IMG/VR virus record: IMGVR_UViG_3300047476_001812 | Span: 1 to 64,000 of that record | Origin: a virus | DNA: 64,000 nucleotides | Strand: one strand, 5' to 3' | Part shown: positions 16,489-25,765 of the stretch, piece by piece | How positions within the stretch are numbered: position 1 is the first letter of the stretch | Layout of the letters: each line of letters opens with the position of its first letter | Notes under the pieces: model-generated | Database searches by the model: none | Told to the model about the DNA's origin: nothing | The model's input: only the letters and a program-made list of their open reading frames with translations | Translations under genes and position numbers: made by a program

Positions 16489-16828
16489 CGATGTTAAAGG
16501 GCTTTATAAATTGTGTAGTGAAATTCTTTTAAAAGAAGGATTTTTCTTCTCACACTGCTACTGGAATCTTGATGGAAATAAACACCCTGTTGCTAAATCT
16601 GCTGATTGTGATTGCCCGGGAATCCAAGTTTACCTTCCTGAAGAAAATGGGAATATTGGTATTCAGTCAGTTGTTGAAACAGATTATTTTTCCACTGATG
16701 CTATCACCATAGAGAATGAATCTCAACTTAGGGCTGTGTTATCAGCGTTGATTTTGTTAATAAAGAATTGGCATGAGCGTTTAATTAGATTAGAAGAAAT
16801 TTACAAAGACCAATTAATGTCTGAATAG
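16481..16828 (+). CDS. Uncharacterised protein, 115 aa
   Basis: Coupled to the AT-hook gene by overlap. It contains a Cys-rich patch (KSADCDCPGI) and a C-terminal helix. The family is not recognised. A hairpin (AGCCTATG/CATAGGCT, about 16843-16866) follows and may end this transcript. Confidence 0.55.
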   Translation: MDNDVKGLYKLCSEILLKEGFFFSHCYWNLDGNKHPVAKSADCDCPGIQVYLPEENGNIGIQSVVETDYFSTDAITIENESQLRAVLSALILLIKNWHERLIRLEEIYKDQLMSE

Positions 16829-16891
16829 TATTTATAGTAGCCTATGGTGTTTAATTCATAGGCTATTGCCTTATTTGTAGTGAAGATTAAT

Positions 16892-16903
16892 AGCAAAATA
16901 AAC
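16892..16903 (+). promoter_or_regulatory. AGCAAAATAAAC motif before dnaB
   Basis: An exact copy 12 bases before the dnaB ATG at 16916, followed by AGG. It lies downstream of the hairpin at 16843, so dnaB probably has its own signal. Confidence 0.6.
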
Positions 16904-16915
16904 AGGTTAACAGTT

Positions 16916-18265
16916 ATGTTAGAACTAAACTTTAGTGGTAATCCGTCTTTACCCCCACAAAACATGGAAGCAGAAGAAGCGATTCTAGGTGGTATTTTAT
17001 TAGACCCAGATGCAATTTCTAGGGTAATAGATAAACTACGTCCTGAAATGTTTTACCTTAGTGACCACGGCATTATTTACGATGCTGCTGTAGTTTTACA
17101 TTCTCAAGGTAAACCAACGGATTTATTATCAATAACAAGTTGGTTAACTGACCACGATAAATTAATGAGAGTTGGTGGTAGGAACAAACTGGCAACATTG
17201 ACAGACAGAGTAGTTTGTGCCGTTAATATTGATGCCTTGGCAGAATTAGTAATAGAAAAATATGATAGACGGCAAATAATTAAAACTGGAAATGAGTTAG
17301 TTCAATTAGGGCATCAAACCAATTTATCTATTGATGAGGTAAAAAATATAGCAGAACAGAAGGTTTATGCTGTTACTCAATCAGGTAGAAAAGCCATTTT
17401 TACCAATGCTAACACCATTGCTGCGGTGAATTTTAACCACACAATTAATGTTGCTAATGGTTTAATTCCTCCTGGTATTCCCTGTGGTTTCTATGATTTA
17501 GATGCCATGACTGCGGGATTCCAAAGAAGTGATTTAATCATAGTTGCTGGTAGACCAAGTATGGGAAAAACAGCAATTGCGGTAAACATTTCTAAGTATA
17601 TTGCCACCCAACACAATTTACCTGTTGCTATCTTTTCTCTGGAAATGAGTAAAGAACAATTAGTAAATAGAATGCAAAGTGCTGATGCAAAAGTTCCATC
17701 TATTGCATTGAAGACGGGAAAATTAACTAAAGAACAATGGGATAATTTACAACTTGCTACCAGGAATATAAGTCCCAACATTCACATCTGTGATACTGGT
17801 AATGTTAGTGTTGGAGTTATTAACAGCCAATGCCGTAGTTTAGCCAGTGAACAAGGGCAACTTGGTTTGGTAATGATAGATTACCTACAACTAATGTCTG
17901 ACCCTAGATTTGATGGGAAAGACAACAGAGTAGCTGAATTATCATACATCACTAGAATGTTAAAACAAATGGCTAGAGAACTCCATTGTCCTGTGATAGC
18001 TCTATCTCAATTAAGTCGTGCTGTAGAAGCAAGAACAAATAAACGTCCTATGCTAAGTGACTTACGTGAAAGCGGAAGTATTGAGCAAGAAGCAGATATA
18101 GCAATGTTTTTGTATAGGGATGAGTATTACAATTCCGAAACCATGGACAAGGGTTTAGCAGAAATCATAATTGCTAAACACAGAAATGGACCAACGGGAA
18201 CTGTGAAGTTGTTGTTCGATGCTGAATATACTCAGTTTAAAAATATGGTTCAGCAGACCTGGTAA
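16916..18265 (+). CDS. dnaB: Replicative DNA helicase DnaB, 449 aa
   Basis: The N-terminal helical domain carries the family signature (PPQNMEAEEAILGGIL). The RecA-like core has Walker A GRPSMGKT (212-219), VMIDYLQLM (Walker B), QLSRAVEARTNKRPMLSDLRESGS split across motif H4, and AMFLYRDEYY near the end. The length matches bacterial DnaB. I chose the ATG at 16916 because the 12-mer and AGG precede it; an upstream in-frame GTG would translate the motif. It unwinds the fork 5'-3' and would be loaded by the initiator at 15035. No intein is present. Confidence 0.95.
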   Translation: MLELNFSGNPSLPPQNMEAEEAILGGILLDPDAISRVIDKLRPEMFYLSDHGIIYDAAVVLHSQGKPTDLLSITSWLTDHDKLMRVGGRNKLATLTDRVVCAVNIDALAELVIEKYDRRQIIKTGNELVQLGHQTNLSIDEVKNIAEQKVYAVTQSGRKAIFTNANTIAAVNFNHTINVANGLIPPGIPCGFYDLDAMTAGFQRSDLIIVAGRPSMGKTAIAVNISKYIATQHNLPVAIFSLEMSKEQLVNRMQSADAKVPSIALKTGKLTKEQWDNLQLATRNISPNIHICDTGNVSVGVINSQCRSLASEQGQLGLVMIDYLQLMSDPRFDGKDNRVAELSYITRMLKQMARELHCPVIALSQLSRAVEARTNKRPMLSDLRESGSIEQEADIAMFLYRDEYYNSETMDKGLAEIIIAKHRNGPTGTVKLLFDAEYTQFKNMVQQTW

Positions 18266-18293
18266 TGTAATTTCTCGCCTGTTTGCAGCAAAA

Positions 18294-18337
18294 TTTCCTG
18301 AGCAGCATCATAGATGCTTTTGTAATTGCTCAGGAAA
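18294..18337. terminator. Perfect 11-bp stem-loop between convergent genes
   Basis: TTTCCTGAGCA (18294-18304) and TGCTCAGGAAA (18327-18337) pair perfectly around 22 bases. It sits between the dnaB stop and the stop of the minus gene at 18353. There is no T-run, so a structured 3' end or rho-assisted stop is as likely as intrinsic termination. Confidence 0.5.
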
Positions 18338-18352
18338 GGACTTAAGAGAGGG

Positions 18353-18913
18353 TCATTCAATCCACCAACCAGTCTCGTTCTCAAAGTAGGTTATGTTCAC
18401 TTCTGCTTGCGACATCAGCTTTTCGCAAGCAGGTATAAATTCTTTTAAAATCCAATCATCCATACTTTCACCGTCCTCATCTTTGTAGGTAAAGCCATAA
18501 ACGGGAACATTCTTATCCCATCTTCGGCTGTTAACTGCCCTCAAATCGCAGTTTTCTCCGTCACGGTTGTTCCATTCGTGACTTTGCGTTGTCACCATAG
18601 CTCCGTAGCTTTTGACGACCTTTTCTTTTTTTAAACCTATTCCCTCCAAGATATGATCCATCCATTTTAGTGGATCTTCGAGGAAACAATGCTTAAAGAC
18701 GAAGCTAAAACGCTTCGTCTGACAGGATAAGCTCCTATCTTTTTCGACAACGAACCTACCGTCACCCAGCTCTAAAATATCGCCAGGGCAAACGGACGCG
18801 TAAATGGCGTCTTTCACCAACTCATCCGAGTCGGCCAACCTAAAACCTTCGTTGGTGAAAGACATCCCTTCCATCGCGTGCCAAATTTTGATAGCTTCTG
18901 TAATATTTGTCAT
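18353..18913 (-). CDS. Uncharacterised protein, likely recent acquisition, 186 aa
   Basis: The protein has an alpha/beta composition with a Trp-rich C-terminus (ENETGWWIE) and no motif I recognise. The DNA looks more GC-rich than its neighbours and holds two of only four GATC sites seen in the window (18655, 18673). That composition suggests transfer from a source without the GATC bias. AGGAGTTAGGGAA precedes the ATG. Confidence 0.55.
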   Translation of the reverse strand: MTNITEAIKIWHAMEGMSFTNEGFRLADSDELVKDAIYASVCPGDILELGDGRFVVEKDRSLSCQTKRFSFVFKHCFLEDPLKWMDHILEGIGLKKEKVVKSYGAMVTTQSHEWNNRDGENCDLRAVNSRRWDKNVPVYGFTYKDEDGESMDDWILKEFIPACEKLMSQAEVNITYFENETGWWIE

Positions 18914-18967
18914 TTCCCTAACTCCTTTATTGAGATTTTCACCTTTTTTTTCACAAACATTCAGGCG

Positions 18968-19111
18968 TTAGCCTTGTTCTATTGCTTTCATTAGTCCTGA
19001 AATATTGGGATTTTCACCCCATAAACAGCCAAACTCTAGGGAGAGCTTTTCGAGTTCGGCTTTGTAATCCGGGGAGACAGAGAGCATAACGCTCTCTGAC
19101 TTTCTAGACAT
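18968..19111 (-). CDS. Small ribbon-helix-helix-like protein, 47 aa
   Basis: The strand SESVMLSVSPDYKAELEKL, followed by a second helix starting at NISGLMKAI, fits an RHH DNA-binding domain. Its ATG shares one base with the stop of the upstream gene (TAATG). Its own stop is the TAA within a GGCTAACGCC dyad, giving a Gln-Gly ending. It could be a repressor or antitoxin; no toxin partner is obvious. Confidence 0.55.
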   Translation of the reverse strand: MSRKSESVMLSVSPDYKAELEKLSLEFGCLWGENPNISGLMKAIEQG

Positions 19112-19416
19112 TATGCCAATAAATGACTTATGGTGTTGCTGTAGCCTACTGTTTTTTCTTGTGCAATTCTGGCTGCATCAGCAGAAAATCTTGTTGCCTC
19201 TTCTTTATTGGGGGTTTTTGTCCATTCAATTTCCTGTCTTTTCCCACCAACTGAATCAGTCTCTACCTTAGTCCCTAGTATTCGAATATATTTTTTATCC
19301 TTGTTATCAAATAGGACTGTAGTTGCATTTTTCATGGCATCATCCTCGATGATTTCTATTGCTGGCAGTTCTTTCTGCAAAGAGCCATTGAATTTATAGT
19401 CAAATGAGTTAGACAT
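19111..19416 (-). CDS. Uncharacterised protein, 101 aa
   Basis: Beta-rich and charged (TTVLFDNKDKKYIRILGTKV). It is coupled to the RHH-like gene by a one-base stop/start overlap, so the pair is one transcription unit. AGGAG lies upstream. No family is recognised. Confidence 0.55.
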   Translation of the reverse strand: MSNSFDYKFNGSLQKELPAIEIIEDDAMKNATTVLFDNKDKKYIRILGTKVETDSVGGKRQEIEWTKTPNKEEATRFSADAARIAQEKTVGYSNTISHLLA

Positions 19417-19505
19417 GATAATGCTCCTTGATACTTTGCTTGGGTTGTTGATATGTCATAGACTTGGTAATTAGTTAGGGGGTGTTGAATCCCCCAATTA
19501 ATTAC

Positions 19506-19874
19506 TTATTCAATTTCTTCTATGATTTGCCTAGCAGCTTCCTTGCAAGTGCAAACACAATCGCTCAGGGAGATGCTACTATTACCGTTAGCTTCTTTCA
19601 TCGCTTTAGTAAATTCAGAGAAATCATGGGGTATGAAAGGCTTAGTTTTCCAACTCTTACCTATAGAACTATCATTAAAAGTTCCACCCATAATCATTCT
19701 ATCCCACTTGTGTAAAGGCAGAGTATTAAAACTCTCGTCATTTTGAAAAGCATGAACTAATTTCTCCTTGGAAAACACCCTTAACACCGCTTGTTTAATC
19801 TCATCAGACACAAATTGACCATAATACTCGCGGTGAGTACATTCATTTGTCATGTATTGTTTTCTTGTAAACAT
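19506..19874 (-). CDS. Uncharacterised protein, 122 aa
   Basis: I chose the ATG at 19874 (MFTRKQYMTNE) because the recurrent AGGAGTAGTTGAG leader directly precedes it. The protein is helical with a Cys pair near the end (LSDCVCTCKEA). Unknown function. Confidence 0.55.
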   Translation of the reverse strand: MFTRKQYMTNECTHREYYGQFVSDEIKQAVLRVFSKEKLVHAFQNDESFNTLPLHKWDRMIMGGTFNDSSIGKSWKTKPFIPHDFSEFTKAMKEANGNSSISLSDCVCTCKEAARQIIEEIE

Positions 19875-19982
19875 TTTCTCAACTACTCCTAATTTATTTA
19901 GTACCGATTCAAACCATTTTCTCGACATCAAGAAAATGGTTATCTCCAAAACTACTAAGGCGTTAGCCGTTGTTTCCTAAGA

Positions 19983-20276
19983 CTACTCAAAAGATACAGC
20001 AAACAATGTACCGTCTTCACTGTTTTCAATAATTACTGCATTAGGAGGTAATTCGTAAACTTCTCCAGGAACAACATTTTGAGCCAACTCATAATTTGAA
20101 AAATCCCAATCCTGTATGTCTTGGTAGTCCTCAAATACTTTTTGTTCTGAATCCGCAACAAGATTGGTGCAAAGGTTGTCCACATAGTTGACACCCCCGC
20201 GCACCCGCGCCCAATGCGTAACCTTATTTGCCTTGTTGGTGATTTCCTTTAATGTTTTTGATTTTGTAAAATCCAT
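19983..20276 (-). CDS. Uncharacterised protein, 97 aa
   Basis: The start at 20276 (MDFTKSKTLKEI) is set by AGGAGTAGTT immediately upstream. The C-terminal half is acidic and beta-rich (GEVYELPPNAVIIENSEDG). Unknown family. Confidence 0.55.
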   Translation of the reverse strand: MDFTKSKTLKEITNKANKVTHWARVRGGVNYVDNLCTNLVADSEQKVFEDYQDIQDWDFSNYELAQNVVPGEVYELPPNAVIIENSEDGTLFAVSFE

Positions 20277-20374
20277 AACTACTCCTATTCCCAAAGGAAA
20301 ACTAGTTTAATGGGTGAACGCCTGCTTCGTTCAGTGTGAGTGAGTTATTTAATCGAACTCACTCTTAGCCTTAA

Positions 20375-20782
20375 CTATTTAAACCAAAATACCATCCTTA
20401 CGTCCTCAATCTCTTGAGGATAGTCAGAGCGGTATTCATAAAACCTTTCGACTGAATTGTCAAACAGGTATCCTAACTCATTACCTTGCATAATATTGAA
20501 TGAGTCTAATTGTGGAAATTTGCTAGAGACTATCTTTAACTCATCAGGAGTAACCCAAGAAGGATTAAATAAATTAGCAACGTCTCTATTGTAGGCAATA
20601 CGAGTAACTACAGAAATGTCTTCAGGTAAGCCTTTAGCTTTAAACCGATTATTACCAGTTAATGAATTTTCCGCACCTAGAAAATCCATTAAGTCGTAAT
20701 TCCTGAGAATTGACGGACAAGAGTAGTGATGCCATTGTTTGTCAATCTTAACCTCAATGTGAGCTTTAATATCAAATCCCAT
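20375..20782 (-). CDS. Conserved hypothetical phage protein (MGFDIxAHxEVK family), 135 aa
   Basis: The opening MGFDIKAHIEVKIDKQWHHY, the middle GLPEDISVVTRIAY and the ending VRMVFWFK form a layout I recognise from hypothetical proteins of many bacteriophages. The conserved SWVTPDELKIV also fits. The biochemical role is not known. It sits among small early-type genes. Confidence 0.55.
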   Translation of the reverse strand: MGFDIKAHIEVKIDKQWHHYSCPSILRNYDLMDFLGAENSLTGNNRFKAKGLPEDISVVTRIAYNRDVANLFNPSWVTPDELKIVSSKFPQLDSFNIMQGNELGYLFDNSVERFYEYRSDYPQEIEDVRMVFWFK

Positions 20783-20807
20783 TCCGTTTACCTCTAAAAC
20801 TATATCA

Positions 20808-21149
20808 CTACCAGTTGGGCGTTAGCCCATTAACACTCACCTCAAACAGACTATTCCCTATTTGAAAGAACAAGGGAACACCTTTAACATCTACATTATC
20901 ACCTAAACAAAACAGCAATGTCTGTAGAGTTTTAATCTCATACTTTCTATCACCTATTGCAAACTCGCAATAATATTGTGGAATATGTTTTGTACACAAC
21001 TTAAAGGAAGCTGTGTACTCAGGATGAAAGAATAAGTATTCAGGAGCTTGATGTGTAGCTATAAACTTATCTAAGTCAATGAGGTCATTCACCGTTTGTT
21101 GATATGAATTACCTTTGATTGTGCAGTCAATTACCAGTTTAGTTTTCAT
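20808..21149 (-). CDS. Uncharacterised protein, 113 aa
   Basis: Beta-rich, with a hydrophobic core strand (PEYLFFHPEYTASFKLC). The stop region abuts a GGGCGTTAGCCC dyad at 20817, so the coding end and the dyad overlap. Unknown function. Confidence 0.5.
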   Translation of the reverse strand: MKTKLVIDCTIKGNSYQQTVNDLIDLDKFIATHQAPEYLFFHPEYTASFKLCTKHIPQYYCEFAIGDRKYEIKTLQTLLFCLGDNVDVKGVPLFFQIGNSLFEVSVNGLTPNW

Positions 21150-21224
21150 GGTTGATACAATATTTACCCTGAGTCATAATTACCTTTAGTTACTTCACCA
21201 CCACTAAGGCGTTAGCCTTTTTGG

Positions 21225-21842
21225 TCATTTAAACCCACAAACATTTTTTAGCCTACGGGATTTAAACTTAACAGGGTCAGGATTGAGGTTGCCTCTACGG
21301 GTTTTCTTCATAGACTCAATAGCTTTGTCGTGAGAGTATCTGAGAATTGCTAACTCCCAACGAATGTGTTTAAGAATCTCATTTAACTCACTGAGATGTT
21401 TTTCATAACTTTGTTTTTCAAAGTCGTAAAAGATTTCCTTTTTTCGGAGCAAGGACATCATCTCTAATACTAACTTCTCCCTCTCTTTGGCAGGCATTTT
21501 AGTTCCTTTTTTGCCAGTAATCGTGAAAGAAATAGTAGGAATACTTTGTATTCCATAATCTTCAGTTCCATTCCTTCTAGTATACTTAATAACTCTACCA
21601 ACAAACCCTACTTTCTCATTTAGTCTGGGAATTTTTTTAGGGTGAGTTTTCTTCAAGTCATCATAAACTTCCATTTCACGTTCAGTAAAGAAAGTATTAA
21701 TGTGGTGTATTTCTCTAATTTCAGGATTAAGAGAATATTCCTTAACTTTGACGTTGATAATACAGTAGCTGTTTGATTCTATCTTATTAACAACTCCCAG
21801 GACTAATACTTTATGTCCTAACCAATCTTTTAAGTTTCTCAT
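21225..21842 (-). CDS. Uncharacterised, possibly OB-fold nucleic-acid-binding protein, 205 aa
   Basis: The first 110 residues (HKVLVLGVVNKIES, CIINVKVKEYSL, EKVGFVGRVIKYTRR) have the strand spacing of an OB barrel. The remainder is a long basic helix. It starts 13 bases after a copy of the 12-mer (AGCAAGATAAAC). Its position just upstream of the SF1 helicase gene suggests a replication-linked role. The fold is inferred from pattern. Confidence 0.55.
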   Translation of the reverse strand: MRNLKDWLGHKVLVLGVVNKIESNSYCIINVKVKEYSLNPEIREIHHINTFFTEREMEVYDDLKKTHPKKIPRLNEKVGFVGRVIKYTRRNGTEDYGIQSIPTISFTITGKKGTKMPAKEREKLVLEMMSLLRKKEIFYDFEKQSYEKHLSELNEILKHIRWELAILRYSHDKAIESMKKTRRGNLNPDPVKFKSRRLKNVCGFK

Positions 21843-21855
21843 AACTATTGATTCT

Positions 21856-21867
21856 GTTTATCTTGCT
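21856..21867 (-). promoter_or_regulatory. AGCAAGATAAAC motif before 21225-21842
   Basis: One mismatch from the 12-mer consensus, 13 bases before the start. Confidence 0.5.
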
Positions 21868-21949
21868 AGTAAACATTGTACATCAAAATCAAAGGGGCGA
21901 TTGCCCCAATAATTATGAAAGGTGTTAACAAATTAACTTATATTCTTTG

Positions 21950-23572
21950 CTAACTATCTAATTCCTCTTCTTTAGACTTCTGGCAATCTTTTGGACAATC
22001 ATCAGTCTTCTTGGATTGAGTTTTTTTAACTCCACCACTACAAGCTAAAATCAAAGTGCGTTTACTTCTAGTGAGAGCCACATACTGAAGATTCTTTTCT
22101 TGCTGTAAACTTTCTTTGTTTTGCCCCTTAAATGTATGAGGACATAATTCAGGATGCAAGAATACAACACGCTCTGCTTCTAATCCTTTGGCAGTGTGGA
22201 TGGTAGAAAGGGTAACACTATCTTGCCTTTCGAGAAATAGATTGCTAAGTGATTTTTTCAATGACTTGATGTTAACCAGATTATCAAATCCCTCAAAGCA
22301 AGCTAACAAAGCATCACACCTATCACGCAGATTTGCAATTATTTTAAATGCGCCTTGCTCAATTAGCCTGGACTGTCTGCTCTGAAATAAGATTTCTACA
22401 AACTCTGGGAATCTTTCAAATCTAAATCCAGATACCTTAGAAATGTCGTCTATAAGACTTGATAGAGACTGTTCAAGGTTAGAGTCACCAGCTATGATTC
22501 TTGCAGGAATACGGGCAATTATGAGTTTAATGCAAAGACTAATTAACGGTGCGGTTTTTCTACAAACAATTAACTCACCACCTGTTAAATGTGGGAGTAA
22601 TTCTTCATAGTCGTAATGCCCTGCCATGTTAGCTTTTAAATCAACATCAATTATTACACCCTCAATGGCAGTAGGTGAAGCTTCTATTGATGGTACTAAT
22701 TTCTGTGCTAATTTCAAGTGAGACTTAGGGCATCTATAGCAGATTGACAATGGCAAAGATATTGCATTGGTGCGATACTTCAACCTATCCAAAGCATCTG
22801 TATTTGCACCAGCAAAGCCCATAATAGACTGCCATCTGTCCCCTACTCCAAGAATACGAGTATTTTCATCAGTAAACTTCAGGAAAAGTTCTAGTGCAGC
22901 ACTAGAAACGTCCTGCATTTCATCACCAAATACCCAAGCGTACTTATAGGTAGAGTTTAGCTTCCATAGGTAGGGAAGAAATAGTTGGTCTTCAAACGAG
23001 AGAAAGCCTTCTTTAGCTAACCTATCCCCTTCTCTGACCACGTACCCTAACCAATTTCCTACAGTATTAAGATGACAGATATCCAGGTTGTAATCCTGAA
23101 TCATCTTTTCTAAAGCTTCTCTGGATTTAGTGCCAGTTAAGGTCTTCATTGAGAATGTAGTTAGAACCCACAACTCATTAGACAACTTTTCATTTACTTC
23201 CCAGTCTGTAGTTCCATTCTGGTCTTTAACTACTTTTCTGGCTATTTGAAGGTACTTTTTCCTATCAACATCTAAATCTCTATAATTTAGGGCTTTACGG
23301 ACTAATCCATGCCCAAGGGAGTTAAGAGTTTGAACTTGAGCTATATTCCCAATCTTTAACTCAAGCTCTTTCTGAATACGTTTACCAAACGCAATAGCTA
23401 AAGGTTTAACACCCTGCTTGTTATAGATAATTTCACAACTTCTTTTAATTAGAGTTGTTTTCCCACTTCCAGCTAGAGCCTCAACGATGATGTTGTGACT
23501 ACCGTATTCTATGGCATTATAAACCGCTTTCTGGTAGTCGGAGTCTATTAAAGTATTTATTGTTTGAACCAT
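21950..23572 (-). CDS. Superfamily 1 (UvrD/Rep-like) DNA helicase, 540 aa
   Basis: Motif I is AGSGKTT (34-40), motif II reads GDEMQD, motif III GDRWQSIMGF, motif V STIHTAKGLEAERV and motif VI YVALTRSKRTL. This is the complete set for a 3'-5' SF1A helicase of short, UvrD/Dda-like build. The C-terminus is Lys/Asp/Glu-rich. I chose the ATG at 23572, 11 bases after the 12-mer, over a GTG at 23581. It probably acts in replication or recombination with the SSB-like protein upstream. Confidence 0.9.
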   Translation of the reverse strand: MVQTINTLIDSDYQKAVYNAIEYGSHNIIVEALAGSGKTTLIKRSCEIIYNKQGVKPLAIAFGKRIQKELELKIGNIAQVQTLNSLGHGLVRKALNYRDLDVDRKKYLQIARKVVKDQNGTTDWEVNEKLSNELWVLTTFSMKTLTGTKSREALEKMIQDYNLDICHLNTVGNWLGYVVREGDRLAKEGFLSFEDQLFLPYLWKLNSTYKYAWVFGDEMQDVSSAALELFLKFTDENTRILGVGDRWQSIMGFAGANTDALDRLKYRTNAISLPLSICYRCPKSHLKLAQKLVPSIEASPTAIEGVIIDVDLKANMAGHYDYEELLPHLTGGELIVCRKTAPLISLCIKLIIARIPARIIAGDSNLEQSLSSLIDDISKVSGFRFERFPEFVEILFQSRQSRLIEQGAFKIIANLRDRCDALLACFEGFDNLVNIKSLKKSLSNLFLERQDSVTLSTIHTAKGLEAERVVFLHPELCPHTFKGQNKESLQQEKNLQYVALTRSKRTLILACSGGVKKTQSKKTDDCPKDCQKSKEEELDS

Positions 23573-23583
23573 TGTTTTCACTC

Positions 23584-23595
23584 GTTTATTTTGCT
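23584..23595 (-). promoter_or_regulatory. AGCAAAATAAAC motif before the SF1 helicase
   Basis: An exact copy 11 bases before the start at 23572, followed by GAG. Confidence 0.6.
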
Positions 23596-23666
23596 AGTTA
23601 AAAGTCCTGTTATAATTTAATTATAACAGGACTTATTTTGTTCATCACAGTTAGTAAAGCGTTAGC

Positions 23667-24326
23667 TTAGAACTCATCATCTTTAGCGTCTTTGCTTCCC
23701 ATTAAGATTACTTTGTTGGCATTAATCTTGATACCATTTCTGGGTTCACCAGTGGTCTTGTCTGCCCAAGTTTCAAAGACTAAAGTGCCTTCAATCCCAA
23801 GGTTCTCGCCTTTACGGCAATACCTTTCTATGGCTTCACCCTGCTTATTCCAAGCAGTAATGTTATAGAAATACCCCTTCCTTCTTTCACTAATTAAAAG
23901 CGAAGTCTGAATAAAAGATTTGCCACTTTCATAGATTCTCTTTTCAGGCATTTTCATCATCTTACCTGCAAGATAAATGGTATTGTAATTGACTTCTGCT
24001 TTGACTGGACAGACTGAGTGAGCCAGGATGTAGGGCTGTTCAATAACTTGTTTAGTTTCTTTATCTTTTTGCTCAGTAAACAATTGACCTGTAACAAGCA
24101 TTTTCATTCCTGGCTTAAATAAACTTAACCTGTCGGAGGTAATGCCAGAAAAGGTTTTGTCGTAGGAGTTATTAAATCCTTTGACGGATATTAAATGCTC
24201 TACAGGATTACCGTCTTTGTCAGCTTGAAGATAACTACACTGGGCAATGGAAAATGGTTGTTGCCCAGGAATGTCAGCAAAGGTTTCTACAAAGTTAACT
24301 GTGAGCGTAATGTTGATAATGTTCAT
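23667..24326 (-). CDS. ssb: SSB-like protein with two OB-type halves, 219 aa
   Basis: The C-terminal half carries SSB features: IYLAGKMMKMPEKR, FIQTSLLISERR, FYNITAWNKQGEAIERYC and KGENLGIEGTL. The chain ends in an acidic DAKDDEF tail like the partner-binding tip of SSB. The N-terminal half has similar strand spacing (VEHLISVKGFNNS, GMKMLVTGQLF), suggesting tandem OB folds. The ATG at 24326 is the likely start, since the upstream extension lacks a ribosome site. It would coat single-stranded DNA during replication. Confidence 0.75.
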   Translation of the reverse strand: MNIINITLTVNFVETFADIPGQQPFSIAQCSYLQADKDGNPVEHLISVKGFNNSYDKTFSGITSDRLSLFKPGMKMLVTGQLFTEQKDKETKQVIEQPYILAHSVCPVKAEVNYNTIYLAGKMMKMPEKRIYESGKSFIQTSLLISERRKGYFYNITAWNKQGEAIERYCRKGENLGIEGTLVFETWADKTTGEPRNGIKINANKVILMGSKDAKDDEF

Positions 24327-24440
24327 GGATTTAATTGGTAAGTGAGTAAAGAGGAAATGCAATAATTTCCTCACAAACATTTAGGCGTTAGCCTGTTGAA
24401 ATTGTTTTTCAATTTCTTGAATAATTGAACTATCAGGAGT

Positions 24441-24953
24441 CTATAAGCCTTGCTTCCCTTTAATAGGAATAGGTTTAGGTAATGTCATGACATCACCTAA
24501 CTCCCATGCGTATCTACCTGCTTGCCATTCACCACAAAGAAGCTCTAATTCTGACACTTCTGTGAGTTTATCATTAAGATAAAAACTATCTTTATCATTA
24601 CGGAAAACATTAGTTCCTATCTTTAAGCAGTCAACTAAATCAACTACGCAAAGAACCTTACCTAATGGCAGGTCATTAGAGCATTGAAGCCTTTTTTTGA
24701 TAAAAGGTTTTATTCCTGCTAAATCACAAATTTTTTCCGTTCTATCTAAATACGTTTCCAGTCTAGTTACGTCGTATTCATTGAAAATAAATACAGAAGA
24801 AATTTGCTTTTGAGGTTTGTATTCCTTCTTTGCAGAACAAATTAAAAGCTTTCCTCTAAACTTTGTACTCCAACTTCTAGTCTCATACCTCTTAATTCCC
24901 AAGGCAACAAGAGAAGCCCAGGGTTGATGTAATGATATTGCTCTGTATTCCAC
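24441..24953 (-). CDS. ASCH-domain protein, 170 aa
   Basis: The N-terminus SLHQPWASLVALGIKRYETR followed by TKFRGKLLICSAKK is the ASCH signature. This PUA-like domain binds RNA or modified nucleosides and is common in phages. The C-terminal YAWELGDV also fits. No enzymatic partner is adjacent. In phages such domains may read or remove modified bases, but the substrate here is unknown. Confidence 0.8.
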   Translation of the reverse strand: MEYRAISLHQPWASLVALGIKRYETRSWSTKFRGKLLICSAKKEYKPQKQISSVFIFNEYDVTRLETYLDRTEKICDLAGIKPFIKKRLQCSNDLPLGKVLCVVDLVDCLKIGTNVFRNDKDSFYLNDKLTEVSELELLCGEWQAGRYAWELGDVMTLPKPIPIKGKQGL

Positions 24954-24965
24954 CTATCCTACTCC

Positions 24966-25682
24966 TTAAAATGCTATTTCAACCTTGTCATTTTCTAAAA
25001 CCACAAAACCAAGCTTCTCTATAGTTTTAACAACATGAGTTCTCATTTGTCCTACAGTACCATTTAGTTGCGCTTCAAGTTGTGCAACTTTCTCCTCATA
25101 AGTTTTTTCAGAGAATGGCTTAGTCTCTTCTTTGTACTTTGCTTCTCGGTTTCGTAACTCTTTGGAAACTATTAAATCAAAGATTCTATTACTAATACCC
25201 CATACTTTTACCTCAAACTCAAATCCAAATTTAGACAATCTATTGGACTTTCTGATAGCTGCTAAACGACAATGCCCATTTTTCAACAGCCATTGTCTAA
25301 ACCTTTCTGCATTTTGTTCAGCATTTCCTTCTGAGGACTTACTAAAACCGAAGTAGGTAATCCAATGGTCACAGCCGGGCGCGCCACTACAATAATTAAA
25401 TTCATAAATCCGGTCACAAACAGCAACTAACTCTGAATCGTACATTGCAGTTTGATTTTGACAAGTTTTAACACTCCAAATAGCATGAATAATCTCGGCT
25501 TTTGTCATGTTAGACATGACTTTCCCAAACTTGGCTTTGACAATTACTTGTCCTAGCTGCTTATTGATTTTAGAGGCTAACGCCTTTAATTGTCTGATGT
25601 TTAAAACTTGTAAATGTTCAATTCTTTTGATGTCACTAAATAGAATAACAGCCTTTTCTCTTGCAGATAATTTTGTTTTCAT
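24966..25682 (-). CDS. Uncharacterised protein, 238 aa
   Basis: The start at 25682 (MKTKLSAREKAV) has AGGAG nine bases upstream. The N-terminal third is helical and basic, the middle has a Cys/aromatic patch (NYCSGAPGCDHWITYFGF), and the C-terminus is a coiled coil then a strand (LGFVVLENDKVEIAF). It may be a multi-domain nucleic-acid-binding protein; I do not recognise it. Confidence 0.55.
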   Translation of the reverse strand: MKTKLSAREKAVILFSDIKRIEHLQVLNIRQLKALASKINKQLGQVIVKAKFGKVMSNMTKAEIIHAIWSVKTCQNQTAMYDSELVAVCDRIYEFNYCSGAPGCDHWITYFGFSKSSEGNAEQNAERFRQWLLKNGHCRLAAIRKSNRLSKFGFEFEVKVWGISNRIFDLIVSKELRNREAKYKEETKPFSEKTYEEKVAQLEAQLNGTVGQMRTHVVKTIEKLGFVVLENDKVEIAF

Positions 25683-25765
25683 GATATAATCTCCTACGAT
25701 TACCAAACATCAAGAACCCCTCCTAGGAGATTCCTGAGAGGGGCTTTACTTTTACTTCATAACTA

